Assembly: GCA_013115145.1 (NCBI GenBank) | Contig: JAAPAO010000245.1 | Coordinates: 1-47,834 of the forward strand | DNA from: Perkinsus chesapeaki | Taxonomy: Eukaryota > Perkinsozoa > Perkinsida > Perkinsidae | Reading direction: 5' to 3' | DNA length: 47,834 nt | In this document: positions 21,901 through 34,121 of the stretch, piece by piece | Layout: the number at the start of each line of letters is the position of its first letter | Position numbering within the stretch: the stretch's first letter is position 1 | Translations under genes and position numbers: made by a program | Notes under the pieces: generated by a model | Seen by the model: the letters and a program-made list of their open reading frames with translations, nothing else | What the model was told of the DNA's origin: nothing | Databases searched by the model: none

Positions 21901-24900
21901 CCTGACTTCCTCCTCGGTGAGAGACTGTTATCTGTGACCGACTTCGATAAGGAACCTGAAGTAGAACCGAAATGAACCAAAATTGATCAAGTGTGGGAAA
22001 AAATACAGACGAACCAATGAGCAGCCCCGATCAGAGGCAGATAAACGTTCTCTACTAGCAACAACTGATGCTCCTCCTTCCTCATAAAAGCCACTATCCT
22101 TCCTAGCTTACCTCTACGTTGCGCCACTCCCCGATCAGCTGATGACCGAGGCGAGGGCTGCTCGCGAGTCCTCGGATTCTCGTCGGGTCTATCAGCCTGC
22201 TCTGCAGCTTGGGAGGATCCCTGGGCATCACCTATAACACTATAACAAGGCCAGCGATACACAGTACACTCACTCTCTTCTAGATCCTCATTTGATGATA
22301 TCTCCCCCGCCAGAGGAGTGCCACTAACCTACAGCAGCAGCAGCAGCAGCATATATGTTGGAGATACAGTATTTTCAATAGAGTATTAGATTCCACAGTA
22401 GGGGATTTCTCATCTATACAATCAGCGATATTTTTCTACCACCTCAAGAGCAGCTTCCTTAATATCCTTCCTATCCTTTCCATCATCCGACTCTGTTGCA
22501 GCCTTCCTATCACTTTTAATCTGTAGCATCCTCTTCAGTAGCTCACTGGCCGTCATGCCGCTTGTCTCAGCCTTCACCTTCTCCATTGCACCTGACCATC
22601 CTCCCTTCTGCGAACTCCTATATCCCTTCTCACTCACCCTTCGCAGCAGCACTAACAGGGACCACAGCTTCCTTCTGCTCCACAGGCTTCGGTACAGCAC
22701 TCTTGGCAGCCTCGAGCATTATCGATAGTTGGCCCAACTCTAGCACAACACCGTTACCTGAACACCCTCATTTATAACATAGTCGATCCCAGGAATCCCC
22801 TACTGTAAAGATACTGGTACTTGGTTTGCCCAGGGTCACCAACTGCCCAAGTCACCACAGTGTGGACGGTCGGGTCAGGGTTACTGTGAGAGACAAACCC
22901 GCTGGCCACACCTGTAGAAAGCAGTATTGGACAGCCTGCCAGCCTCCCCTAGCTCATCTTCAGCTCGTTTCACAAGCTGAGTCGCCCTCAATCTATTGGG
23001 TGCGAAAATCCGCCTCAATTTTTACTGAAATTTCCTCGAAATTTTTCTTCGCGTCAATATTCCAACGCTGGAAGATTGAAGAATCGTCGAGATTGAATCG
23101 CCCAAACAAGATCTCACCAAATCCTTCAACTTCGTGGAACGTCACACAACCAGCCGAGAGCAACATCCAATAGGACTTGGTCGCCGACGGATCAGTCAGC
23201 AAGGCAATCGACAGAGTCTCCGATGGTGCCTCTACTGTGGCCTCCTCAGTGTCCACCGATGAGGTATCGGCAGCAGGCGGCTCAATGGTAAGAGCATCTA
23301 TACTTCCTGTGAAGGATACCTGAGGCATGGTAACTCGTGATCCACTTGTTGAGTATGATACAATTATCAAACATTGATAGTAATAATATAAGCATTATAA
23401 CTGTTATAATATTACGCCTTATTTTACGTAGTAGTAAAGTGTGTGCAAGTTAGTTATGCACATGAAAGTGACAATACATATACCATCTAATTTTGGCATC
23501 GCAAGCCGCTCTACGGCGAAAGATAACTAAAATTCGGTAATTTGCATAACAAATTTGCACACACTGTTATAGCTATCAATATTATAATAGCAATAATAAA
23601 TGTAATATTATACGTAGCAGTTTACCAATCGGCGTCATTAGGTTCTAGGAAGCCTAGAACATAGTATGCATGGTAGTAGTCCCCCACAAGGCTACGACTA
23701 CGTAGGCAGTTCACAATTTTACTGGATCTCCTTCCGCATTTCTGGGACTTTCGTGGTAACCTCGATGATTTTTTTCGGAAATTTCGAGGGAAATAGACAG
23801 AATTCTGGGAGAATCTTTCGACGAAAATACCGGGTATTTTCCGAAAATTCTTCTGGATTTTAGCTGCTTCTTCCACTATCGTAACCAAAAATCGTATTCT
23901 CTAGAAATTCACTTCAGAAGAGAATTCCTCTGAGGCCTTCACTGAGCACGTTGAGGGCTACACATGGCGGATAACTTATCAAATTCCACACCTACCGGTG
24001 ATGAGGCGGTAAGTCGTACTATTTGACCAATCTGTATCTCCCCCTTGAACTGCAGGGCTATGATTAGCGCCTTCTCTAGGATAATTATAATAGTCTCACT
24101 GCAACCAATTATAGCAGACCTAACCAAGGAAGGCATACAACGTCTCAAGCTCCGTGTGTATTACTTGACACCTCGGGCATGCTCACCGGTGCCTAAGGTA
24201 ACAGCTATACTATACAAAGGAGGAGCTTCATGCACTTACTAATATCATGCTCAGCGACAAAGTGTATCTCCCAGGATGAAGGGTTAACTGTGAAGTACCG
24301 AACATGCGCCCCACAGGCTGTCACCAGTCTAGTGCCTGCAGCAGCAAAAGTAAGGTCCTAGGCAACAATGCCCAAACTGAAAAAGGTTGGTGCATGCTCA
24401 CACCGCCGCACCGGGGGAGTACTTATTATGTTCGAGAAAAAAAGTTTTCATTTTTAATGTTTTCCTGAAAAACTAGAGAAATATTTATAAAATATGGAGG
24501 AACTTCTCAAGCCACCGGCGGCGGTGCAGCGGCTACCTGGGGGGACGGAAGCTATCCTTGGCCTGTTGTTCAAATGGAGGGCTATGGTTTTATTAATTGG
24601 TTCTATTAATTGGTTATTAATTGGTTCTATTGGGAATTTGAATTTAAGATGATTAGACATCGATCCTACCGTGCATCGGATGCGAGATGTCAGCTACCCC
24701 AGCAACCCGTGCCTTACCGTCAGTAGATAAGGAAGCGGTAACCTTGCCTTCTGCACAATGAACTTCGCCTGATAACAACACCACCATTTCACACAAAACC
24801 GCGCGCCACGAAATTTCCCTAGGAATCTTACTGGAATTTCCATCTGCTGAAGCTTCTTCCTGAAATTCATCGCAATGGTATTGAATCTCTCCGATAGAGC

Positions 24901-26040
24901 TCACCTTGTAGACTTCGCCCACTTGATGATAAACTTGCACACAGACATCGTCGCACTTATCCACTTCAATAGAGACTCTGGCGAACCCCTGTGGACAGTT
25001 GGATACCGCGGGATGCCTGAGCAAGCAAACAAGCTACAAATGGATATCATAAATATCTAGCAAAGACTCTTTTGCCCAGTTGAGACGGCTCGAGCTTTGA
25101 ACGTCTAACTTCTGTTTCGGCTGATCAACAGCATGGCAAACGATGACTACGGACTACATTGAATATTGTCATACGAATATGCGGAGAAGTTTCGGGCTGC
25201 CCAATCCATCCCACCAGTGAGGCAACTTGCCTTACTTAACCATCCCTGTTAGAAATAGGAAAGGAACAGTAATGAGCGAAATTTCAAAAGTCCGTATTCC
25301 GCGACAGCTTACGATCCTGCAGCGACTAAGGCTCTCATTCGTCGAAGGCTCCAGAAGCACAGTGAACCATCCGAATGAACCTAAATAAAATAATAAATAC
25401 ATTGTTCCTATTTCATGACGATCACAAAATCTATATCTCATGCTACCATCGCACGTACATTAGAACGACTATAGCTTTAACCCTGACACTACTACAACAA
25501 CAGTATGATAAGATGCTCCATAATTCCGACTCACAATCTGAGCAAACTCATGGGCACAGCCTCGAGGCGAAGAACGCATATATCCCTATATATCATGGAT
25601 GAGCTTCAGATGAGGTAGATGGAAGTCCGTAGACTGGGAAAAGAAGAGTTATTGTTAAATATCGCTGTTGGCTTAGATGCTATTATTACTATAGACTTAT
25701 AATAACATCCATACTATCACTACTATCTACATTTAAGTTGAACATTATTACACGCAAACCGTAGCGGTGGTTCTATCTCCCGTTGACCGATAAAAGGCTA
25801 AGCTAGGTGGTGCTGAGGGAGCATTCTTGAGAGACTCGCTGCGTTGAAGTTGAGACAACCCTTGGACTATGGATTTACCGTGAAAAAAACATGGTCGATG
25901 CAATCCTCGTCATCGTGGGCATCACCGTCACTTTCCGCAGCCTTCTCCAGTGGAGTTAGTGGGCACCAATGAACCTCGCAGATCTCCGAACGCTCTTCAC
26001 CTTCCAGGTGAATATACCTGTTAAAGCTCAAGCTGCAATA
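18983..26040 (-). CDS. EDC4: EDC4/Varicose-like mRNA decapping scaffold
   Basis: A long, many-exon gene built in phase over most of its length. The WD40-like N-terminal region includes EERSEICEVHWCPLTPLE (about 26010-25890), comparable to the WCPFIPEE block of animal EDC4, and the blade DLTFAAAGTRLVTACGAHVR (about 24350-24290). Exons 23328-23026, 22976-22912, 22883-22804, 22757-22638 and one starting at 22591 join in phase. Low-complexity, charged and coiled-coil linkers follow (22328-20650), then a helical C-terminal domain: DWQRVKEYLRSQQYHWAVA, RPEDIPALLLRFTLSN and APEDLRYLESVVRVM. The C-terminus is Ser/Pro-rich, with the stop at 18983-18985. EDC4 proteins link DCP2 and DCP1 in P-bodies. 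A stop at 22422 is avoided by splicing to an acceptor at 22328. The CCCC run at 19557-19560 marks a frame slip. Identity rests on short motif matches and overall layout. Confidence 0.5.
22332..22349. repeat. (CAG)6 trinucleotide repeat at a 3' splice site
   Basis: Six CAG units on the plus strand read as (CTG)6 on the transcribed sense strand of the EDC4-like gene. They stand directly before TAG, the inferred acceptor of the exon starting at 22328, and so take the place of the usual pyrimidine tract. Confidence 0.8.
23720..23865. repeat. GAAATTTC-rich segment (dispersed element copy)
   Basis: This stretch repeats short motifs of the type GGAAATTTCGAGGGAAAT, ACGAAAATACCGGG and CCGAAAATTC. Similar sequence recurs near 23021-23050, 24795-24860, 26245-26305, 41170-41240 and 42760-42830, mostly inside long introns. 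An ORF crossing this copy on the minus strand (23888-23622) is rich in FRK/RKS repeats and is probably not a gene. Confidence 0.45.
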
Positions 26041-26189
26041 AGAGGAATTAGCAAGTTAATAGTGTAGTAGGATATCATTGTTTGCTCTCCCTGCAATAAT
26101 TCCATGCTACGACTCTATCGAGTTGTCCTTTCAAGTTTCGAACTACTGAGCTGAGCTCAGGCTCTGCGTCGGACAAGTGCGTTATTAAT

Positions 26190-28880
26190 CAAGTTAATTC
26201 GAGATGGTTTTTTTTCACAATTAGCATCCTGGTTGGGTTACTAAACGATCGCGATGAAAAAAATACACCAAAATTCCCGAGTTTTTGACCTGCCGAAAAA
26301 TTTTCACGCGCAGAGCTCGTGGGAAGGCCAGAGGCCGAGTAGCGGCACATAACTGCGCCAGTATAATTCTGAGACACCTCCGAATATACCTTCAAAATTC
26401 CACCATCAAACACTTCCTGGTTGGGGAGAAACTATCATTCGAAATTTGATGAAAAGCCATGGGACACCCTTCACGATAAATATTATAACTAAATACAGTG
26501 CAAGTCATTACAGTTCGCATCCCGCTATCAAAGAGTCCGGTCTTGCACTCCGACATGGCGAGAATCGATTCACTGCGATATCGAACATACCATCAGTGCA
26601 AACCACATACGAGGAGCCATCTAAATAGACCAGCACCATCACCGTCATCAGCTACAGAGGTCTGTGAAGCCTACCAATGCCTTCGCATGCCTCCAAGTCA
26701 TACACCCTTCTTGAGTTGGATAACACTTCAAACCTGACAAGTTAAACTTTAAACCAATACCACCGACAGTCATTGTTCCACCATTTTCGCCACTACCATC
26801 GTTAATTAGGTTTTTAGTTGTCCTGGGGACAGCTTATTCGATGTTCGTTATAAAAGAGAAAATAGGGAGCAAATGAATGCCTTCAAGGTTCACTTTCTGC
26901 CGCTATTTCCTCAAGTCGACGAGAACTTCACACTAAAGCACATTTAACTGTGATTGAAAGAAAGCATTGGTCAAGTAGGTCAATCCAAAACGCGCTGCTC
27001 GAAATCGGAGATACATACAATTCTAGCATTCCAAGCTGTCTATAATAATATTGTGTTATACCAATTTGTTGGCATGGAAACATTACAATATCAATCTATA
27101 ATTATTAATAATGATGATGAAGTATACGTCCCACTATGGATCAATATACTGCCCAGAGCTCACCTATGAGGCTTCCTAGTGCTATTCGCGTCCAGATCCA
27201 CAGCACGCATCTAAAATAATAACACAAAGTAGCTGTCCCCAAATGATACAATGTTTTATCCGTGCTAGGGAAGCTTTCCCAAAAGGCTCCTGGAAATTTA
27301 ACCAGCAGGAAAATAGTACAAGTATTTAATGGCGCTATTTTTATAGTGTATGTGACGAGGATAAGCTAATGTTAAGATTAGATCAAGTATTCTAGTAAAG
27401 ACAGATATCCTCGTGTCTGACCACCACGAAGCCACTCAATAAGACAAGCCAACACCGCTGCGGGGTAAGGGGATAGAATTGGCATCAGCCCATAAGCAGC
27501 CTCCAGGCCATATTACCGTCCCTTTCCGAGCGACACTGGCCACATGAGAATGCGTTACTGCTACCTGCCTTCGAACCTCCTCCAATGTATCATCTGGAAA
27601 AGGAACTTTATCAAGTACGAGGACAACACACTGCATTGAACACAAGGTATCAACGAGAATTTTAAACAGAGAACAGCTGTGACCGTGACGCGTGTGGCAG
27701 CAAATATAATATCTCGGCAAGAAGGCGCAATTTCACGGAATTGCAGTTTCTATGGAGTTCCTCCTCTATATGGGATACGCTGTGAACCGCAACATATGTG
27801 GGCTTAAACCCTGCCACCTGCCGAATAGTACCACTCCTCTTCACTCCAGCTAACGGGAATGCAGCTTGGAAGGGCCCATCCTTCTGTTGGATAACATGTT
27901 CTCTCTGAAATGCATAATAACCCTCTGATATCCTCCTACTGCCATCAAGGTCGGCGTACTAACCATCAGTACCGTCCACCATCAAGCCATTTTTCTATTA
28001 AAACATTTTTTCAGTTAAAACCCTGTCAGAAATGTGCCATATCTCTCCCTTTCGAATATCATCGCCATAAAAACAGAACACCTCCCCGACTTCTCTTATG
28101 GCAGCCATTCGCACCCAACCGACAGTTCAACGCTAACATAATGCGTGACACACTCTACCATTGAGTTGCCTGGCAACTGTTGCCACCACGGTCCCCCCGG
28201 ATAAGCTGTCCTACAATCGTGTTCCCATCAACCGTGCATTTCGGATGTGTAGGATCCAACTCCAAGACATTGCCGGTCCATTGCAGCACAGAGCTCCCTT
28301 CGTCATCTATATGAGCCCATAAGCAGTTTAACTATCACTATCTGTTGCCTACCGCTCTCATCAACAACTGGCTCCTCCCGTGGACAACTACTGTAACCTA
28401 ATCCCGGTGGATATGCTCTAGCCTCATGAACCTAAAGATATTCAGTCAATCAATTTATATTGTAATTTGCCAAGTCGATGCTGCTAGCTGAAGCAGCATA
28501 CGAACAATCACAGATGAAAGAATTGTTAATATGCCCATGTATACTAATAATCTAATCAAAACCTACGCGAATATGTCCACCATGGTTATCGGCGTATCGA
28601 CCCCTCCTCCCCCTCCCTCGTGCCAGTAGTTCCCGTTCCATTCTAGCAATACCGACTGAATGCTACACAGGCTCTACCGTCAGCGATGCGGTAACCGAGC
28701 CTTCCCCCAACAGAAGTACTACATTATCTTCCATTCCTGATTCACTGCTGCCTTCAGCTACATGTAGGATATCCTCACTGCTCTCACCAGACTCTACCTC
28801 ACGCTTATTACCAACACTGTTACTGACAAGGAGGCAATTCTAACGCCAACAATACGGCTAAGACCATCAATGCCAGTCCG
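26190..28880 (-). CDS. Probable further 5' exons of the EDC4-like gene
   Basis: Several minus-strand segments have open frames flanked by plausible AG and GT sites and read like protein. Examples are VFDGGILKV (about 26415-26390), DKVPFPDDTLEEVRRQ (about 27620-27570), DGPFQAAFPLAGVKRSG (about 27880-27830), VLQWTGNVLELDPTHP (about 28290-28240) and MEDNVVLLLGEGSVTASL (about 28736-28680). They lie directly upstream of the EDC4-like gene on the same strand with no clear stop and start between. The block EGSVTASL resembles EGKVTASL at about 24750, perhaps two related propeller blades or a tandem duplicate. I could not chain these exons in phase, so they may instead belong to a separate gene, and the true start codon is unknown. 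Confidence 0.4.
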
Positions 28881-30057
28881 TGTGTTAACCGCTATCTGCT
28901 ACGAATAGTTATTGAGAAATCGTATCATGCTGTAAGATGTGCCAATCGAAGGCCCTTGCGAAAATCGACCTACAGAGTATCTTTAACCCTTTCGTCTATA
29001 AAGCCCAATACGATACAAACCGTCTGATCACACCCGGGAGATTTCGGTTTTACCGCTAAGACCGATCTTTCATTACCTATGATGCTCCTGTAACATAAGT
29101 GTCAACATCTGTTTCTCTTTACTCATAGGCTCCTTCCCTTTAGTAGGCATAATAGGAACAAAAATCAGACAGTATTATACAATACTTTCAAACAACTAAA
29201 ACGGCAACCACCTATGGAGCTATCTACCAGCAGCAGCAACCCGTTGCCAATTACACTTCTAGGCAGTTACAGTATATATTATATATAATATAATATTATC
29301 GCATTCTTCTTCACATCCACTTGTGTGCTTGCCTTATACCGTCATTCGTTTTATATTGGCACCACTGACTACAACTCAACATATCCTAATAGGAATGATT
29401 GACCCATCACAACGAACTCATCACGATAGTGATTTTTCTTAATCGGCAGCCGCCACAGGTCCTCTCTAGAACAACAGGAACAGGGTAGGGAGGGGCCTCT
29501 GACGGCACCGAGAAGGATCCGACCGTTAAGGACTAATAAGACGAATAAGGAGAATGGAACAGACTATTGACGACAACAATGTTAGACGGCACGAATGAGA
29601 TTAGCTCTATCACATTCAATACCCTTTTGAACACTAGTTCAGACAGGAAGCGAATAGGCCAGCAGCTGAGGGAGCATACAGCCGATCCACTATGGACCAT
29701 TAAGGGTTGTTATTGTTGTTACGGTATTACGTAGGGGAACAACAAACAATACAGACTATGTAATAGTGGACACTAGTAATACTAGCAATCCCTATTAAGA
29801 CGACAATAAGGAGTTTATGTTAAAGGAAAATAATGATATGGGCCATTATCAAACAATATATCCATTTTTAATAGAAATATAGTATGATAATGAGCCCAGT
29901 ACGACAGCTTAGGTTAAGGATCAAGACAGTATAGATCAGAATAACTGATCAAGTTGTAAAAGGCAGAGTTGCCCAAAGCTAGTATGAAGGTTTATACGTC
30001 AATATCCTACGCCTCAATACCAGCAACAGCTGGGCTTATTAAATGGTCGGTTACTGT
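28881..30057. other. Intergenic spacer, no gene seen
   Basis: This lies between the inferred 5' part of the EDC4-like gene and the stop codon of the amino-acid transporter. Both strands show many stops and no motif-bearing exon. A short AT-only patch is at 29273-29300. A long 5' untranslated region or a missed short exon cannot be excluded. Confidence 0.4.
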
Positions 30058-31356
30058 TTACCAGTTAAGGACGGCAGACCAGGTACCGAATATCATACCA
30101 ATAACGGCAAGTACCAAGGAGATAGCCATCACAACGTACTGTAGGTACTTAGACCACTTACTGCCAAATTCTGACTTAAACCCTAGCTTTACACGCTTCC
30201 TTTCCAGGACTAGGAAGAATACAACTGGGAATACGATTTGGAGGAACATAACAGCAGTGGCACCGATGAGATCAACTAAGGAACCAAAGCCAGGTACACT
30301 GACAGCGATGACGAAGCAGATAACCATGAGAATGGCTCTAGATATCATCTTAACCCAATAATGAACCTTACCACCATGAATGGCCTCAATAGCATCTTCA
30401 ACACCAACACAGACTGGGTTGAACATCACCAAAAAATGCGAGAAGCAAACAACTTCGATCGCAATCTGGACAACTATAACGAGCCAGTCACCATGAGGGC
30501 GACCGTAGGCAATAGCATAGGTAATGTTAGGGTAGTCTAGAAGGTCATGGCCGAAACCAGCGTATCCAGAATAAGCAATAGCTGCGAAAATGGATACGAT
30601 GACAACGAAGCCGGCTACAAGAACACGAGGGAACTGCTTGGGCTTTTTCATGTTGTCGACGAGTGTCGGGACAACAGTGGTGACGGCGAAGGCATTCATG
30701 AAGTTGGTGAAGGCCAGAACGGCGGTACTGGCATTCTGAGGCCAGAGGAAGTGCTGGTGATCTTGAACAGGGTCGTTAGTCTCTCTGACTGATGCGCCTA
30801 TAACAGCAATAACAGTTACAAAGGCAGCAGTGATACCAATGAAGGAAACAAAGGCAACTTCCTTCATAGTAGGGAGCATAGCCAAGGGAAGCATAACACA
30901 TACGAAGATAACACACCACCAAATACGAGCCAACTGAGGGACGAGCTCGTACATGCCATCACCGACAAGGATGACCAATAAGGAACATACCAATAGGAGA
31001 TCTAGATACTGGACGAATGCAGTGAAGATCTCACCAGGGCGGCCAAAGCAGGCTTTGCCGATAGACTGGAAAGACATGAATCTTTCATCACCTTTGGGGT
31101 TCATATACATACACTTGTACAATAGATACGTTCCATATTGGGCAACACCCCAGGCAACGGCTAATAAGATACTCCCTAGAACCCAACCTCCCTGAGCGAT
31201 AGCCCTGGGTAGAGCTAAGATACCAACACCAACGGCAACTAGGGCGAAGTTGATAACGGTTCGAAAGTTAGAGGAACCATCGGGGCGACCACCGGCTGAT
31301 ACGGAATCCACGCTAAAGTCACTGACTCTGGTGGAAATACTGGACTTCTCGGACAT
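30058..31356 (-). CDS. Amino-acid transporter, AAAP family
   Basis: An intronless gene of 432 residues beginning at the ATG at 31356. After a Ser-rich cytosolic N-terminus of about 30 residues it has some eleven hydrophobic segments. The first is the family hallmark, NFALVAVGVGILALPRAIAQ, in which a GxGxLxLP-type bend opens TM1. Length and layout fit the amino acid/auxin permease group (vacuolar or plasma-membrane H+-coupled amino-acid transport). The substrate cannot be read from sequence. The gene has no introns and uses a narrow set of codons (for example GTT/ATC/AAG), unlike its intron-dense neighbours but like the two secreted-protein genes at the left end. Plus-strand ORFs across it are shadows. 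Confidence 0.93.
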   Translation of the reverse strand: MSEKSSISTRVSDFSVDSVSAGGRPDGSSNFRTVINFALVAVGVGILALPRAIAQGGWVLGSILLAVAWGVAQYGTYLLYKCMYMNPKGDERFMSFQSIGKACFGRPGEIFTAFVQYLDLLLVCSLLVILVGDGMYELVPQLARIWWCVIFVCVMLPLAMLPTMKEVAFVSFIGITAAFVTVIAVIGASVRETNDPVQDHQHFLWPQNASTAVLAFTNFMNAFAVTTVVPTLVDNMKKPKQFPRVLVAGFVVIVSIFAAIAYSGYAGFGHDLLDYPNITYAIAYGRPHGDWLVIVVQIAIEVVCFSHFLVMFNPVCVGVEDAIEAIHGGKVHYWVKMISRAILMVICFVIAVSVPGFGSLVDLIGATAVMFLQIVFPVVFFLVLERKRVKLGFKSEFGSKWSKYLQYVVMAISLVLAVIGMIFGTWSAVLNW

Positions 31357-33556
31357 GCGAAGAAATCGAGAGAAGAAACAACAAAACTAAATAGGCCACT
31401 TTGAAGGTTATGTTACTCAGATGTACGACACAAAGGGCGCTAGTACGGCAGGATTAGAGATAGTGTAACGGATATAATGGACAACATAGCGGCTGTCGGA
31501 TGGAAAGGGAATATATCGATATATCGCCAAAAATAGAGGAAATTTCACTTCGAAAGCAGCACCTGGTACCTGAACCATAAACTGAAGAGGGCAGTAGATT
31601 AACCTGAGAAGAATCTTTTGCGGAATCTTATGAGGTAAGGGCATCGATCCGTCTAATAAATTTGTGTGACATCACGCAGGCTTGGGCGTTGAAAAACGCA
31701 GCTACATGCGTCGCTCCGCCTATTCTGTGATTCACGTTTACCATTTTTGATCCGTACGTGCAGTAAGAGATAAGTATCTTATTGAAGTTGCCCACAGTAT
31801 GCCGGGGCATAGTCCATTGCCTTCATCATTATCATCACCTAATCTTACTCAAGAGGAATCTCGGGGTAGGTTACCTTTGGAGACGGAAGGGGAGCCCTTC
31901 TCCGTTATATAATAGGGATACTCTTTTGGGCAGTCTATTACCTCCTTTTGAGGGTGGGATATATAGCATAGCTGAATGCCTCAGGTAGCTGTGTATATTA
32001 CTAATGGTGAGCTGATATCGAGACAAGGTCTTATAAAGACTATTCTATGTTATTTAGTATTTTTATATTGTATACTGTACTTGGTACAGTTTTCGCCATA
32101 CTTTGAATTCTAAGTATTTACTTAAAAAGTTCCCTTTGAAGGGATAGGGCTGCTGTCTCCCGATGATTGTGTTCAGATAATGTCCCTTCGGAGATCGGTC
32201 AGGGACTTAGGTGGCGACCTAGGCGAGCTAGTGTAGCTCCGGTACCGCAGATGCCTGGGCATGTGGCTGCATCATGGGAGAAACTCAGATCTATGATGTT
32301 TAATACAAAGGATGGTAGTAGATAGGGGAAGGCTTTATAAAGGGAAGAGAGTATATGCGCGATAGGGGACTTTGGATAGTGATCGGAGGCAATGAGTGCG
32401 GAAGGTGTTGTCGAACAATAAAGGTGTTATATAATAATAACGGTGTTATATAATAATAAAGGTGTTATATAATAAAGGTGTTATATAATAATAAAGGTGT
32501 TATATAATAATAACGGTGTTATATAATAATAAAGGTGTTATATAATAATAAAGGTGTTATCTAATAATAAAGGTGTTATATAATAATAACGGTGTTATAT
32601 AATAACAAGCGCATATAACTCAGTATTAAGATACATAGCTTACTTCATGCCTTCTTCCTCCAGTTACCGTACCATCGACCAATGCTCCTCTGCCTCCGGG
32701 AGCAGAAACGAGGGCTGCATCAAACCAGGGGCCTCGGTTGCAGTTTACGAAAAGTGCAACCTATGAACTCCAATCCAATCTTAATAAGAAGGATAGCTCA
32801 TCCAGTAGCGTGGTGGCGTGCCTTTCTCGGAGGCTTATGGACCCTCTTCAGGCAGTTCGCTGTATGTTGATAGGCGAGAGACCTCAGCTGGTGATGGCGA
32901 TCACTCTGGAGGTAGTGGAGTAGTCAAATTAGAGCCATTAAAGGGGGGAGTTCCATTCAAGTTCAAATGAAACCTTTGCTAATTTGTATATTTTTTCGAA
33001 ACTCCCTTTAATGATGTGTATCATAATAATATATTACTATACTACAATAATTGTAACTTACAAGTAGTGGGCCCTAACTAAATGAACACCCTGTATATAT
33101 TTTGTGTAAGTAATCAACGACAAATTATTCGTGTACAAGCGTACTTTTTTTAAAACTATTAACTATTTAATAATAATTAGCGATAAAATGAGGACTGGGA
33201 GAGTATGTTTCAAGACTTTATTGTTTATAGATCACCACTCAGATGGTGGAGGAGGAGGCGGTGGGCAGAGTGATGGTGGCGATTTCGAGAACTTTGTGGC
33301 ATTTGATGAAATACAAAGACGGGAAAGGGTGTGGGAACGGGTAATTAAGAGTGTGGGAATGGTAACGCCCGCATGTGATTTGGGAGCGCTTTTTGTTGTA
33401 TTTATGCTTTTTTTCAAGCTTTTTAATATTTATACAATATTATATTGTATAAACAATATTGAGAGTAATAACAAGTAAGTTATATATTGTGATAATAACT
33501 AATATTCTAACGAAAGCTTACTAAGTTTCCAATGCTGACTTTAGCTCAGCACAATA
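31357..33556. other. Gene-poor strand-switch region, left part
   Basis: Apart from the minisatellite at 32423-32606 I see no firm feature. One plus-strand ORF around 32738-32923 (TYELQSNLNKKDSSSSS and onward) has mildly coding composition and an AG before it, but no domain and no partner exon. The sequence from about 32950 to 33480 is AT-rich with a short GGA-rich patch at 33240-33270. Confidence 0.4.
32423..32606. repeat. 19-bp minisatellite, 10 copies
   Basis: Ten copies of GGTGTTATATAATAATAAM begin at 32423, 32442, 32461, 32477, 32496, 32515, 32534, 32553, 32572 and 32591. All spacings are 19 bp except one of 16 bp; the last base alternates A or C. One copy has a T-A-T to T-C-T change. 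The array lies in the divergent strand-switch region. Confidence 0.95.
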
Positions 33557-33811
33557 CTATTTCAGTAAAAATGAATCCCATTCCTTCTGGTAACGTCTGA
33601 TATCCTCTTTTGGCGTACAACCAATCGGCGCTATGAAGCTTCCATGGCGTATTCTCTTGACAGTGTTGATCTCGGTATCAAATATCAGCAGGCCTGCCTT
33701 TATCTTATATATCCATTGTTAACACTGACGTGAGGCATTAGTATCATCGACGAGCTCAAACGAGAGTATAGGGGCCCTTTGGCCCGGCTTGAAAATTTCA
33801 TTACAGATTTC
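33557..33811 (-). pseudogene. Degenerate coding fragment with one in-frame stop
   Basis: After an AG at 33813-33812 the minus strand reads 85 codons of convincing protein. The text includes EIFKPGQRAPILSFELVDD, then a TAA at 33721-33719, then on in the same frame through AGLLIFDTEINTVKRI and GSFIAPIGCTPKEDI to a TAG at 33559-33557. No intron that removes the TAA keeps the frame with the sites I can see. It could be a pseudogene remnant, an exon pair with an unusual splice site, or the end of a gene lying further right. I do not recognise the family. Confidence 0.45.
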
Positions 33812-34121
33812 CTATCATAAGTAACACTCAAGTGGTAGAAGCGCGAAGATCATTCGGAAGCTTTCTCGCTTTTGTTTTCCTGGGCAGCACGTGTGTATAT
33901 TTGAGCTGTGTTGAAAGATAAAGCATTGGTGTATGGGAAACCGCGGTTATGTTAGGTGGGCTTCGAGTCGGAGAAGACAAGGCAGAATCGGGCCAAGACT
34001 GTTAAGAAAGGCTTTGCTGGAAAATTCGCGAAGCTTCGACGAGTATTAGAAAAGTCAACCAAAAGTCCTTACTGGATTATACTGTAATGAAGCATGGGGG
34101 GGTGGGGGAGTACTATATGTA

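Noticed and set aside
23622-23888. Minus-strand ORF with FRK/RKS repeats
   Set aside because: It translates the GAAATTTC-rich element and lacks coding features.
29969-30361. 130-residue plus-strand ORF
   Set aside because: It is an antisense shadow of the amino-acid transporter gene.
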